Source of the DNA: LMUY01 sp964235495
Lineage (GTDB): Bacteria; Pseudomonadota; Alphaproteobacteria; Acetobacterales; Acetobacteraceae
Reading direction: 5' to 3'
DNA: 64,000 nucleotides
Assembly: GCA_964235495.1 (NCBI GenBank)
Contig: CAXSAX010000010.1
Location: 34,173 to 98,172 of the forward strand
In this document: piece by piece, positions 8,304 through 16,592 of the stretch
Numbering within the stretch: the first letter of the stretch is position 1
Layout of the letters: each line of letters opens with the position of its first letter
Notes under the pieces: model-generated
The model's database searches: none
Seen by the model: only the letters and a program-made list of their open reading frames with translations
What the model was told of the DNA's origin: nothing
Translations under genes and position numbers: made by a program

Positions 8304-10325
8304 ATGGCGCAGACCGCCGAAACCATCTCGTTGTTCGAGCCGTCCCTGCTCGCCCGCGCCGCACGGGACGCCGTGGTGAAGCTCAACCCCGCTGGCTTGA
8401 TCAAGAACCCGGTGATCTTCGTCACCGAGGTGGTGGCCGCCCTGGTCACCATCCTCGGCGTGCGCAACGCGCTCACCGGCGTCAGCTGGACCTTCCCCGT
8501 CGCCATCGCCTTCTGGCTGTGGCTGACGGTGCTGTTCGCCACCTTCGCTGAGGCCGTGGCGGAGGGCCGCGGCCGCGCCCGCGCCGAGAGCCTGCGCCGC
8601 TCCCGCAGCGACACTACGGCCAAGGTGATCGCCAGCCTCGCGGACCGCACGCCGAAGGACACCCCGGCCTCCGCGCTACGCAGCGGCATGCTGGTGCTGG
8701 TGGAGACCAACGACCTGATCCCCGGCGACGGCGAGATCGTCCAGGGTATCGCCAGCGTCAACGAGAGCGCCATCACCGGCGAGAGCGCCCCGGTCATCCG
8801 CGAGGCCGGCGGCGACCGCAGCGCGGTGACCGGCGGCACCATGGTCGTCTCCGACAGCATCGTGGTCCGCATCACCGCCGACCCCGGCAACACTTTCATC
8901 GACCGCATGATCGCCCTGGTGGAAGGGGCCGAGCGCCGCAAGACGCCGAACGAGATCGCGCTCGACATCCTGCTCGCCGGCCTCACCATCATCTTCCTGA
9001 TCGCGGTGGTGACGCTCGTGGGCCTGGCGCACTACTCCGGCACCGACCTCAGCGTGCCCGTGCTGGCCGCTCTGCTGGTGACGCTGATCCCCACCACCAT
9101 CGGCGGGCTGCTGTCCGCCATCGGCATCGCCGGCATGGACCGGCTGGTGCGCTTCAACGTCGTCGCCACCTCCGGCCGCGCGGTGGAGGCCGCGGGCGAC
9201 GTGGACACGCTGCTGCTGGACAAGACCGGCACCATCACCTTCGGCAACCGCATGGCCGCCGGGCTGTATCCCGTGGCGGGCGTGGACGAGCGCGCCCTGG
9301 CCGAAGCCGCCGCCTACGCCTCGCTCGGCGACGAGACGCCGGAGGGCCGCTCGGTGCTGACCTACGTGCGCGACCGCCACGGCATCACGCTGGAGCAGCC
9401 GGCCGGCGCCGAGGTGGTGCCGTTCACCGCCAACACGCGCGTCTCGGGCCTGGACGCCGGGAACCGCCACTGGCGCAAGGGTGCTGTGGAAAGCGTGGTG
9501 CAATCAGGTGCGCCGGCGGCGTTCACCGCGGCGGTGGACCGCGTGGCCCGCGCCGGCGGCACCCCGCTCGCGGTCACGGCGAACGACCGGCTGATGGGCG
9601 TGATCGAGCTGAAGGACATCGTCAAGCCCGGCATCCGCGACCGCTTCGCGGCCCTGCGCCGCATGGGCATCAAGACCGTGATGATCACCGGCGACAACAA
9701 GGTGACCGCCGCCGCCATCGCGACCGAGGCCGGCGTGGACGACTTCCTCGCCCAGGCGACGCCGCAGGACAAGCTCGACTACATCCGCCGGGTGCAGTCC
9801 GAGGGCCGATTGGTGGCGATGTGCGGCGACGGCACCAACGACGCCCCGGCCCTCGCCCAGGCGGACGTGGGCGTGGCCATGCAGACCGGCACCCAGGCCG
9901 CCCGCGAGGCCGGCAACATGGTCGATCTCGACAGTGACCCGACCAAGCTGATCGAGGTGGTGGAGATCGGCAAGCAGCTGCTGATCACCCGCGGCTCGCT
10001 CACCACCTTTTCCATCGCCAACGACGTGTCCAAGTACTTCGCCATCCTGCCGGCGATCTTCGTGGCCACCTATCCGGGACTGGGGGCGCTCAACGTCATG
10101 CGGCTGCACACGCCGCAGAGCGCCATCCTGTCGGCAGTGATCTTCAACGCGCTGATCATCGTGGCCCTGGTGCCGCTGGCGCTGCGCGGCGTGAAGTTCC
10201 GCCCCGTCGGCGCCGGCGCGCTGCTGCGGCGCAACCTGCTGGTCTACGGCCTCGGCGGGCTGGTGGCGCCGTTCGTCGGCATCAAGCTCATCGACTTCAT
10301 CCTCGTCGCAACCGGGTTGGCGTAA
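8304..10325 (+). CDS. kdpB: K+-transporting P-type ATPase subunit B
   Basis: KdpB is the P-type ATPase subunit that hydrolyses ATP to drive K+ uptake through KdpA. The phosphorylation motif LLLDKTGTITFG is present with the aspartate at residue 306 (Asp307 in E. coli). TGES lies in the actuator domain (ITGESAPV, about residue 156). MITGDN and GDGTNDAPALAQADVG form the rest of the P domain. The 673-residue length is typical. It starts at ATG 8304 and its stop is 2 bases before kdpC. Confidence 0.98.
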   Translation: MAQTAETISLFEPSLLARAARDAVVKLNPAGLIKNPVIFVTEVVAALVTILGVRNALTGVSWTFPVAIAFWLWLTVLFATFAEAVAEGRGRARAESLRRSRSDTTAKVIASLADRTPKDTPASALRSGMLVLVETNDLIPGDGEIVQGIASVNESAITGESAPVIREAGGDRSAVTGGTMVVSDSIVVRITADPGNTFIDRMIALVEGAERRKTPNEIALDILLAGLTIIFLIAVVTLVGLAHYSGTDLSVPVLAALLVTLIPTTIGGLLSAIGIAGMDRLVRFNVVATSGRAVEAAGDVDTLLLDKTGTITFGNRMAAGLYPVAGVDERALAEAAAYASLGDETPEGRSVLTYVRDRHGITLEQPAGAEVVPFTANTRVSGLDAGNRHWRKGAVESVVQSGAPAAFTAAVDRVARAGGTPLAVTANDRLMGVIELKDIVKPGIRDRFAALRRMGIKTVMITGDNKVTAAAIATEAGVDDFLAQATPQDKLDYIRRVQSEGRLVAMCGDGTNDAPALAQADVGVAMQTGTQAAREAGNMVDLDSDPTKLIEVVEIGKQLLITRGSLTTFSIANDVSKYFAILPAIFVATYPGLGALNVMRLHTPQSAILSAVIFNALIIVALVPLALRGVKFRPVGAGALLRRNLLVYGLGGLVAPFVGIKLIDFILVATGLA

Positions 10326-10327
10326 GC

Positions 10328-10915
10328 ATGTCCCATCTTCGTCCCGCCCTGGTCCTCGTGGTGCTATTCACCCTGCTGACCGGGCTGTTCTTCCCGTTCG
10401 CCTTCACCGGCCTCGCCGAGGCCGTGCTGCCCGGGCTGGCCGGCGGCAGCTTAGTGCAGCAGGGCGGCCACGTGGTCGGCTCGAGCCTGATCGGGCAGAA
10501 TTTCACGCAGGACAAATACTTCCACGGCCGCCCCTCCGCCACCACCGACACTGACCCGGCGGACAGCAGCAAGACCGTGCCCGCACCGTACAACGCTGCC
10601 AGTTCCTCCGGCTCCAACCTGGGCCCCACCTCCAAAGCGCTGATCGACCGCGTGACCGAGGGCGCAAAGGCGGCTGGTCCCGCCCCCGTGCCCGGCGACG
10701 AGCTGACCACCTCGGCGAGCGGTCTCGATCCGGACATCTCGCCGGAGAACGCTGCTCGCCAGGTGGCCCGCGTCGCGTCGGCGCGCAAACTGCCCGCAGC
10801 GGACGTGCAGCAGCTGGTGGCGCAGCACAGCTCTGGACGGTTGGTGGGGCTGATCGGTGAGCCGCGAGTGAACGTGCTAAAGCTGAACATGGCCCTGGAT
10901 GCAGCTCATCCCTAG
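10328..10915 (+). CDS. kdpC: K+-transporting ATPase subunit C
   Basis: KdpC is the single-span accessory subunit needed for assembly and ATP affinity of the Kdp complex. This 195-residue protein has the N-terminal helix (LVLVVLFTLLTGLFFPFAFT), the GSSLIGQNF motif, YFHGRPSATT, SGSNLGP and the SGLDPDISPENAARQVARVA block typical of the family. Translation is coupled to kdpB (2-base gap). A GC hairpin at 10931-10960 follows, and the next gene (rhodopsin) is on the opposite strand. Confidence 0.97.
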   Translation: MSHLRPALVLVVLFTLLTGLFFPFAFTGLAEAVLPGLAGGSLVQQGGHVVGSSLIGQNFTQDKYFHGRPSATTDTDPADSSKTVPAPYNAASSSGSNLGPTSKALIDRVTEGAKAAGPAPVPGDELTTSASGLDPDISPENAARQVARVASARKLPAADVQQLVAQHSSGRLVGLIGEPRVNVLKLNMALDAAHP

Positions 10916-10930
10916 CCCGCGCAGCAAAGT

Positions 10931-10960
10931 GGGCCGAGCCTCCGCGTGGAGGCCCCGCCC
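10931..10960. terminator. Possible bidirectional terminator
   Basis: GCCTCC (10938-10943), loop GCGT, GGAGGC (10948-10953), with an outer GGGC/GCCC pairing. It lies between the converging stops of kdpC (10915) and the rhodopsin gene (10967). There is no clear T-run, so efficiency is uncertain; position is the main argument. Confidence 0.4.
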
Positions 10961-10966
10961 AAGTCG

Positions 10967-11725
10967 TCAGGCTGTCCGCAGGTTGGGGACGGCCGTGTTC
11001 TGCTCACTCAGGTCGCGATCCGTCGCCTTGGCGTCCTGCGAGACCGTCAGCAGCCCGTAGATCGGCTTGGACAGCACATCCAGGATGGCGATGAGCAACA
11101 CGCCCGACGCGTCGCTGATGAGGCCCGCACCGTCCGACGAGATCGCCAGGACGATCGGGTAGCCGAACCACAGCACCGACAGGATGGCCGCGTCCTGCTT
11201 GTAGGAGGACTGGATGTCGTCCCGCTCAAGCTTGTTGGCCTCCAGCTGGGACACCCAGATGACGTAGTAGACGCCCAGGAACGCCACGCAGGAGATGATG
11301 AACCAGGTCCACTTCATCCAGCCGACCTCGGACGCGGCGAACGCGAAGGCGGTGCCGATCATCATCACGTCGGCCAGGATGCAGCCCACGATGGCGCCGG
11401 TGCGCTTGCGGCCGCCGTGCATGGCGGTGAGGCTGAGCGAGAGCAGCAGCAACGGCGTGGTGAACGCCCAATCGACGTAGCGGCCGTAGTAGAAGGTGCG
11501 GACATCCGGCGTGCTGCCAGGAATGGTCAGATGGGTCGGCAGCGCGATGGCGCCCTGGCCGGTTGCCATGGCGAAGTACAGGCAGGCGGCGATGATGGGC
11601 ACGATGCCGTGCAGCACCGTCTGCATCCCTTCGGATGGCGTGCGGCGCTTGCCGACGGCGAGGATCAGCAAGCCTCCCGCAAGCATGACGATCGCGGTGA
11701 TCCAGAGTATCGTGTTCGAATCCAT
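10967..11725 (-). CDS. Microbial (type 1) rhodopsin with D-T-S triad
   Basis: Seven-helix retinal protein of 252 residues, expected to be a light-driven ion pump (most likely outward H+). Helix C reads RYVDWAFTTPLLLLSLSL: Arg82, Asp85 (Schiff-base counter-ion), Thr89 and Ser96, where bacteriorhodopsin has Asp96. Helix G reads LDVLSKPIYGLL with Asp216 and retinal-binding Lys220 (Asp212 and Lys216 in bacteriorhodopsin). The cytoplasmic proton donor is therefore replaced by Ser, and the release glutamate is also absent (Gly). Leu93 predicts green absorption. It is transcribed away from the Mn-catalase gene and towards kdpC. No retinal-forming dioxygenase or carotenoid genes are in the window, so the retinal source is unknown. 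A sensory role cannot be excluded, but no transducer gene is adjacent. Confidence 0.93.
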   Translation of the reverse strand: MDSNTILWITAIVMLAGGLLILAVGKRRTPSEGMQTVLHGIVPIIAACLYFAMATGQGAIALPTHLTIPGSTPDVRTFYYGRYVDWAFTTPLLLLSLSLTAMHGGRKRTGAIVGCILADVMMIGTAFAFAASEVGWMKWTWFIISCVAFLGVYYVIWVSQLEANKLERDDIQSSYKQDAAILSVLWFGYPIVLAISSDGAGLISDASGVLLIAILDVLSKPIYGLLTVSQDAKATDRDLSEQNTAVPNLRTA

Positions 11726-11785
11726 CTATGGTGATCCATTTTGGGTGTGAAGCAAAGAGCCAACGCCTGAATGGACGAAAGTTCA

Positions 11786-11807
11786 GGGTTCTCCTTTTCG
11801 TGAACCC
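11786..11807. promoter_or_regulatory. Inverted repeat in rhodopsin/catalase divergent region
   Basis: GGGTTC (11786-11791) and GAACCC (11802-11807) form an inverted repeat with 10 bases between. It is about 60 bases upstream of the rhodopsin start in the 316-base divergent region 11726-12041, which must hold promoters for both the rhodopsin and Mn-catalase genes. The spacing would fit a dimeric regulator. The element could equally be a hairpin in the rhodopsin leader. I found no clear EcfG-type promoter pair (GGAAC / CGTT at proper spacing). Confidence 0.35.
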
Positions 11808-12041
11808 GCCAACAAAAATTTTGCAACACCCTGTCGAGGGCCGGCAACCGCCAGCGAGGTAACGACTCAAACGACCCGATTGGCTTAGTCTAGCCAGCTT
11901 CATTTGGATATTAATTGCTCACCCAAACCGAAGTCGGCAAGCAACGCGTCCCGTTTGCCGAAGTAAAGTAATCTTGTTTCGAACTTTTTGCGCAGGCTCA
12001 TGTTTCACTGCCCGTCTCAATAAGGCAAAAGGAACTGCAAC

Positions 12042-12926
12042 GTGTTTCATCATCAAAAGGAAACGGCTTATTTCTGCAAGCCGGACAAGCCAGACCCGAT
12101 CTATGCGCGCAAGCTGCAGGAACTGATCGGCGGCCAATGGGGCGAGATGAGCGTCATGACCGCCTACCTCTTCCAGGGCTGGAACTGTCGCGGGCCCGCT
12201 AAGTACAAGGATATGCTGCTCGACATCGGCACGGAAGAGATCGGCCATGTCGAGATGCTGGCCACCATGGTCGCCCGCCTGCTGGAAAGCTCTCCGGTGG
12301 AAGCTCAGGAGCACGCAGCCAGCAACCCGGCGGTCGGCTCCATCATGGGCGGCACCCGCATCGCGGACGCCGTGCTGGCCGGCATGGACCCGCAGCACTT
12401 CACCGTCTCGGGCATGGGCGCCACACCCAACGACAGCAACGGGTTCCCCTTCGTGGCGCGCTACATCGTGGCCAGCGGCAACCTGCTGGCCGACTTCCGC
12501 TACAACGTCGCCGCCGAGAGCCAAGGCCGGATGCAGGCCTGCCGGCTGTTCGAGATGACGCAGGACGCCGGCGTGCGCGACATGCTGCACTTCAACATCG
12601 CGCGCGACACCATGCACCAGAACCAGTGGATGGCCGCCATCGAGCAGCTCAAGGAAGACGGGCTGGAGGATGGCCTCTGCCCCATGACTTTCCCGCAAAG
12701 CCTTGAGAAGCACGACGTCGCCTACGCGTTCTACAACCAGTCCAAGGGAACGGAGAGCAAGCAGGGCCGTTGGGCGTCCGGCCGCTCGATGGACGGACGT
12801 GGCGAGTTCACCTACGTCGAGAACGTGGCGGCGCTGGGCGACGTCCCGGTGCTCGGCGCCATCGACCCGCGCGTGCACGGCACGGGGCCGAAGCCGCAGC
12901 AGCCGGTGTCGCAAGCGGCTGAATGA
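12042..12926 (+). CDS. Manganese (non-haem) catalase
   Basis: Dimanganese catalase that destroys hydrogen peroxide in the cytoplasm. The 294-residue protein has the ferritin-like metal ligands: Glu35 in GQWGEMSV, Glu66 and His69 in GTEEIGHVEM, a later Glu in NVAAESQGR and His in DTMHQNQW. The C-terminal arm (GRGEFTYVE and onwards) is the one that wraps a neighbouring subunit in this family. The start is GTG 12042 with AAAAGGAA 7 bases upstream. It is followed after 34 bases by a DUF2171 gene, probably in one transcript. Divergent to rhodopsin, which suggests a shared light/oxidative stress setting. Confidence 0.95.
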   Translation: MFHHQKETAYFCKPDKPDPIYARKLQELIGGQWGEMSVMTAYLFQGWNCRGPAKYKDMLLDIGTEEIGHVEMLATMVARLLESSPVEAQEHAASNPAVGSIMGGTRIADAVLAGMDPQHFTVSGMGATPNDSNGFPFVARYIVASGNLLADFRYNVAAESQGRMQACRLFEMTQDAGVRDMLHFNIARDTMHQNQWMAAIEQLKEDGLEDGLCPMTFPQSLEKHDVAYAFYNQSKGTESKQGRWASGRSMDGRGEFTYVENVAALGDVPVLGAIDPRVHGTGPKPQQPVSQAAE

Positions 12927-12960
12927 CACACAAGGCTGCAACCTGACAGGAACCACGCGC

Positions 12961-13191
12961 ATGATCGATACCACGCAGATTTCGGAGCACATGGAGGTCG
13001 TGGGCTCCGACGGCCAGCATGTCGGCACGGTGGACAAGCTGTGCCTCAAGCTGACCAAGAAGGACCCGGCGGCGCAGGGGCAGCACCACATCCTGCCGCT
13101 CGACGCCGTGGCCAGCGTGCAGGGCGGCAAGCTCATGCTGAGCATGCCCGCCGCGCAGGCCATGGAGCAGGAGAAAGTCCTGCCAAGCTGA
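12961..13191 (+). CDS. DUF2171 / PRC-barrel-like small protein
   Basis: A 76-residue protein with the DUF2171 pattern: ISEHMEVVGSDGQHVGTVDK at the N-terminus, then a short beta-rich domain (HHILPLDAVASVQGGKLML). DUF2171 resembles the PRC-barrel; such proteins are often stress-induced in alphaproteobacteria, but the molecular role is unknown. It follows the Mn catalase by 34 bases and is followed by a textbook terminator, so these two genes probably form a stress operon. Confidence 0.85.
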   Translation: MIDTTQISEHMEVVGSDGQHVGTVDKLCLKLTKKDPAAQGQHHILPLDAVASVQGGKLMLSMPAAQAMEQEKVLPS

Positions 13192-13201
13192 ACGCGGCCG
13201 G

Positions 13202-13230
13202 AGGCGGGGCCGCAAGCCCCGCCTTCTTTT
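13202..13230 (+). terminator. Intrinsic terminator of the catalase operon
   Basis: AGGCGGGGC (13202-13210), loop CGCAA, GCCCCGCCT (13216-13224), then TCTTTT. A perfect 9-bp GC stem with a T-tract, starting 11 bases after the DUF2171 stop. It separates the catalase transcript from kdpD, so kdpDE should have its own promoter between here and 13257 or rely on read-through. Confidence 0.9.
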
Positions 13231-13257
13231 CCATGCGCGCCTTGCTAGACTAGCGCC

Positions 13258-15897
13258 ATGCCCGACGACGGCCGCCCCGATCCCGACGCCCTGATCGCCC
13301 ACGCCGCCGCCGAGACCCGCGGCCGGCTCAAGATCTTCCTCGGCGCCGCACCCGGCGTCGGCAAGACATGGGAGATGCTGTCCCAAGCCCAGCGCCGCCG
13401 CGCCGAAGGCGCCGACGTGCTGTGCGGCGTCGTCGAGACCCACGGCCGCGCCGGCACGGAGGCCGAGCTGGCCGGCTTGTCCGTGCTGCCGCTGCGCGAG
13501 GTGCCCTACCGCGGCCAGGTGCTGCGCGAGTTCGACGTGGACGGCGCCCTCGCCCGCCACGCTGGCCTGTTGCTGGTGGATGAGCTGGCCCATACCAACG
13601 CCCCCGGCAGCCGCCACGCCAAGCGCTGGGAGGACGTGGCCGAATTGGTGGCCCACGGCCAGCACGTCTGGGCCACGCTGAACGTGCAGCACCTGGAAAG
13701 CCTCAACGACGACATCGCCCGCATGACCGGCGTGCGGGTGACGGAGACGCTGCCGGATCACGTGCTGGACACCGCCGACGAGATCGAGCTGATCGACCTG
13801 CCGCCGGAGGATTTGCGCCAGCGCCTGCGCGACGGCCGCATCTACCGCCCGGAAACCGCCGGGCGCGCGCTGGACGGCTTCTTCCGCGAGGGCAACCTGT
13901 CCTCCCTGCGCGAAGTGGCGCTGCGCCGCGCCGCCGCCCACGTGGACGGCGACGTACGGGACTGGATGCGCCGCAGCGGCCTGTCCGGCGCATGGCCGTC
14001 CGGGGACCGGGTGCTGGCGCTGATCGGCCCCTACGCCGCGGGCGAGGCGGTGGTGCGGGCGGCCAAGCGGCTGGCGGACGCGCTGCACGCCCCCTGGACG
14101 GTGCTGCACGTCGAGCAGGCGAACTCGCTGCTGGCCACCCGGGTGGCGCTCAGCCTGGCCGGCCAGCTGGGCGCGGAGCTGGACACCCAGGTCGGCAGCA
14201 ACCTGCTGATGACCGTGCTGGACTCGGCGCGCTCCCGCAACGCCACCCATATCGTGCTGGGCCGCGCCGCCCGGCCGCGCTGGCGCCGCCTGCTGGGGCC
14301 GGGCCTGGTCACCGCCCTGATGCGCCGCGCGCCGGACGTGGCAATCCACGTCGTGCCGCTGGGAGGCGCGAAGCGCCCGATCCGGCCGCCCCGGGTGGCC
14401 GCCCCCTGGTGGTCCTGGCCCACCGCGGCGGCGCTGCTGGCGGCGATCACCGCCATCGGCACGATGCTGGGCCCCGTGCTGCCGGGCGAGGCCATGGGCA
14501 TGGTGTACCTCGCGGCCGTGGTCGCGGCGGCCTCCGCGGCGGGCATGCGCCTCGCCCTCGCGGCGGCGGCGGCCAGCTTCCTGCTGTGGGACTACTTCTT
14601 CATCCCGCCGCTCTACGCCATCACCATCGGCAGCCCGCGGGACCTGGTGGGGCTGGCGGTGTTCGCCGTCATCGCCGTGCTGACGGGCGGCCAGGCCGGC
14701 CGGGTGCGCGGCGCGGGCCTGGCGGCGCAGGCCAGGGTGGACGGGCTGCGCCGCATCGGCGCGTTCAGCCGCCGGCTCGGCCAGGCGGCGACCGAGCCGG
14801 AGCTGCTGCTGGAGATCGCCCGCCAGGCCTGCGAGCTGGCCGGGCGGGGGCTGGTGCTGGCGCCCGTCGCCGGCGAGCTGGACATCCGCGCCGCCGCCCC
14901 CAGCGCGGACACCATGGACGAGGGCGCCTGGGCCGCCGCGCGCTGGTGCTGGGCGCATGGCGAGCCCACCGGCCGCGGCACCGCCACCCTGCCCGGCGGC
15001 GCATGGCGCTTCCTGCCGCTGCGCACCGTGCGGGCCACCCTCGGCGTGCTGGGCATCCGCGGCGACCCGCCGCCCTCGCCCCCGGCGCTGCAGGCCATCG
15101 CCGCCCTGGCGGACAGCGCCGCCGTCGCGTGGGAGCGGGTGCTGCTGGCCCAGAGCGGCGCGCGCACGGAGGCCATGGAGGAGACGCAGCGGCTGCGCAC
15201 CGCCCTGCTCGCCTCCCTTGGCCATGACCTGCGCACGCCGCTGACCAGCATCGGCGGCGCCGCCGGCACGCTGCGCACCGCCTGGGACCACATGGACGCC
15301 GCCACCCGGGCGGACCTGCTGGACAGCATCGAGCAGGACGTGGCGCGCATGGCTCGCTTCCTCGCCAACATCACGGAGATGACCCGGCTGGAAAGCGGCG
15401 AGGTGGCGCCCCGCCTGGCCACCGTGCCGCTGGCCGACGTGCTGGACGCCGCCATCGCCCGCCTGCCCCCCGGCCCGCATGTGGCGGTCCAATTGCCCAG
15501 CCCGTCCCCCGCCGTGCTGGCGGACCCGGCACTGCTGGAGCAGGCGCTGTTCAACGTGCTGGAGAACGCGGCCAAATACGCCCCGAACGGCAGCCTCGTC
15601 TCCGTCCGCGCCGCCCCGGAAGGCGGCCAGGTGGCGCTCACGGTGGCGGATGCCGGCATCGGCATCCCGCCGGAGGACCTGCCCCGTGTGTTCGACAGCT
15701 TCTTCCGCGCCGGCCGCGGCGACCGCGGGCCGCCCGGCACCGGCCTCGGCCTCGCCATCGCCCGCGGCCTGGTGGAGGCGATGGGCGGCAGCGTGACGGC
15801 GCAGAGCCCCCGCGCCGACCTGCCGGCGGACGGCCTGCCCGGCACCGTCGTCGCCCTGCGCCTGCCCGCCGCCCCGGCCCGGCCAGGCCGGGCATGA
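13258..15897 (+). CDS. kdpD: KdpD, K+-responsive sensor histidine kinase
   Basis: Inner-membrane histidine kinase that senses K+ limitation and phosphorylates KdpE. Domain order over 879 residues: KdpD N-terminal domain with a Walker-A-like GAAPGVGKTWEML (residues 27-39) and LLVDELAHTNAPGSRH; a universal-stress-like domain (about 245-370); four membrane helices of the DUF4118 type (about 385-485); a GAF-like linker; the dimerisation/phosphoacceptor helix with SLGHDLRTPLTS (His656); and the ATPase domain with NVLENAAKYAP, DAGIGIPPEDL and GTGLGLAIARGLVE. Length is normal for KdpD. It overlaps kdpE by 4 bases (ATGA). It is separated from kdpFABC by rhodopsin, catalase and DUF2171 genes, which is unusual. 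Confidence 0.96.
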   Translation: MPDDGRPDPDALIAHAAAETRGRLKIFLGAAPGVGKTWEMLSQAQRRRAEGADVLCGVVETHGRAGTEAELAGLSVLPLREVPYRGQVLREFDVDGALARHAGLLLVDELAHTNAPGSRHAKRWEDVAELVAHGQHVWATLNVQHLESLNDDIARMTGVRVTETLPDHVLDTADEIELIDLPPEDLRQRLRDGRIYRPETAGRALDGFFREGNLSSLREVALRRAAAHVDGDVRDWMRRSGLSGAWPSGDRVLALIGPYAAGEAVVRAAKRLADALHAPWTVLHVEQANSLLATRVALSLAGQLGAELDTQVGSNLLMTVLDSARSRNATHIVLGRAARPRWRRLLGPGLVTALMRRAPDVAIHVVPLGGAKRPIRPPRVAAPWWSWPTAAALLAAITAIGTMLGPVLPGEAMGMVYLAAVVAAASAAGMRLALAAAAASFLLWDYFFIPPLYAITIGSPRDLVGLAVFAVIAVLTGGQAGRVRGAGLAAQARVDGLRRIGAFSRRLGQAATEPELLLEIARQACELAGRGLVLAPVAGELDIRAAAPSADTMDEGAWAAARWCWAHGEPTGRGTATLPGGAWRFLPLRTVRATLGVLGIRGDPPPSPPALQAIAALADSAAVAWERVLLAQSGARTEAMEETQRLRTALLASLGHDLRTPLTSIGGAAGTLRTAWDHMDAATRADLLDSIEQDVARMARFLANITEMTRLESGEVAPRLATVPLADVLDAAIARLPPGPHVAVQLPSPSPAVLADPALLEQALFNVLENAAKYAPNGSLVSVRAAPEGGQVALTVADAGIGIPPEDLPRVFDSFFRAGRGDRGPPGTGLGLAIARGLVEAMGGSVTAQSPRADLPADGLPGTVVALRLPAAPARPGRA

Positions 15898-16592
15898 CGC
15901 AGCGCACGATCCTGGTGGTGGACGACGAGCCGCAGGTCCACCGCTTCCTGCGCCCCGCGCTGGAGGCCGAGGGCTACGAGGCGCTGCGGGCCGACACCGC
16001 GGCCGAGGGCCTCCATTTGGCCGCCACCCGCAACCCGGCCGCCGTGCTGCTGGACCTCGGGCTGCCGGACATGGACGGGCAGGACGCGCTGCTCCGCCTG
16101 CGCGCGCTCCTGGCCGTGCCGATCATCGTGGTGTCCGCCCGCGACCGGGAGGCGGAGAAGGTGCGCGCGCTCGACTCCGGCGCGGACGACTACGTGGAGA
16201 AGCCCTTCGTGGTGGGCGAGTTGCTGGCCCGGCTACGCGCCTGCCTGCGCCGCGCGCTGAAGGAGGAGGGGGCGGAGGCGGTGTGGCGGCGGGACGGCGT
16301 CGAGATCGACCTGCTGCGCCGCCGGGTCAGCGTGGCGGGCGCCGTCGTGGACTTCACCCCGCTGGAATACGACCTGCTGGCCATGCTGGTGCGCAGCGCC
16401 GGGCGGGTGGTGACGCATCGCCACCTGCTCAGCTCCGTCTGGGGCAAGGCTCACGTGGACGACGTGCAGTACTTGCGCGTCTATATCGGCCATATCCGCC
16501 AGAAGCTCGGCCCGACCGGCGCGGCCCTGGTGCGGACGGAGGCGGGCGTGGGCTACCGCTTCGCGGAGCCGGCGCAGGACGGGGCGGCTTGA
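15894..16592 (+). CDS. kdpE: KdpE, response regulator of kdp
   Basis: OmpR-family response regulator (232 aa) that activates kdpFABC when phosphorylated by KdpD. The receiver domain has DDE acidic residues near residue 10, the phosphoacceptor Asp54 in VLLDLGLPDMDG, and Lys in DYVEKPF. The C-terminal winged helix has FTPLEYDLLAMLVRSAGRVV and ends VGYRF. The ATG at 15894 overlaps the kdpD stop by 4 bases, the usual coupled arrangement. Its stop overlaps the TTG start of the next gene. Confidence 0.96.
   Translation: MTQRTILVVDDEPQVHRFLRPALEAEGYEALRADTAAEGLHLAATRNPAAVLLDLGLPDMDGQDALLRLRALLAVPIIVVSARDREAEKVRALDSGADDYVEKPFVVGELLARLRACLRRALKEEGAEAVWRRDGVEIDLLRRRVSVAGAVVDFTPLEYDLLAMLVRSAGRVVTHRHLLSSVWGKAHVDDVQYLRVYIGHIRQKLGPTGAALVRTEAGVGYRFAEPAQDGAA

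Noticed and set aside
12808..15492. 894-codon minus-strand frame opposite kdpD
   Set aside because: Antisense shadow of kdpD, Arg/Gly/His-rich with no domain.
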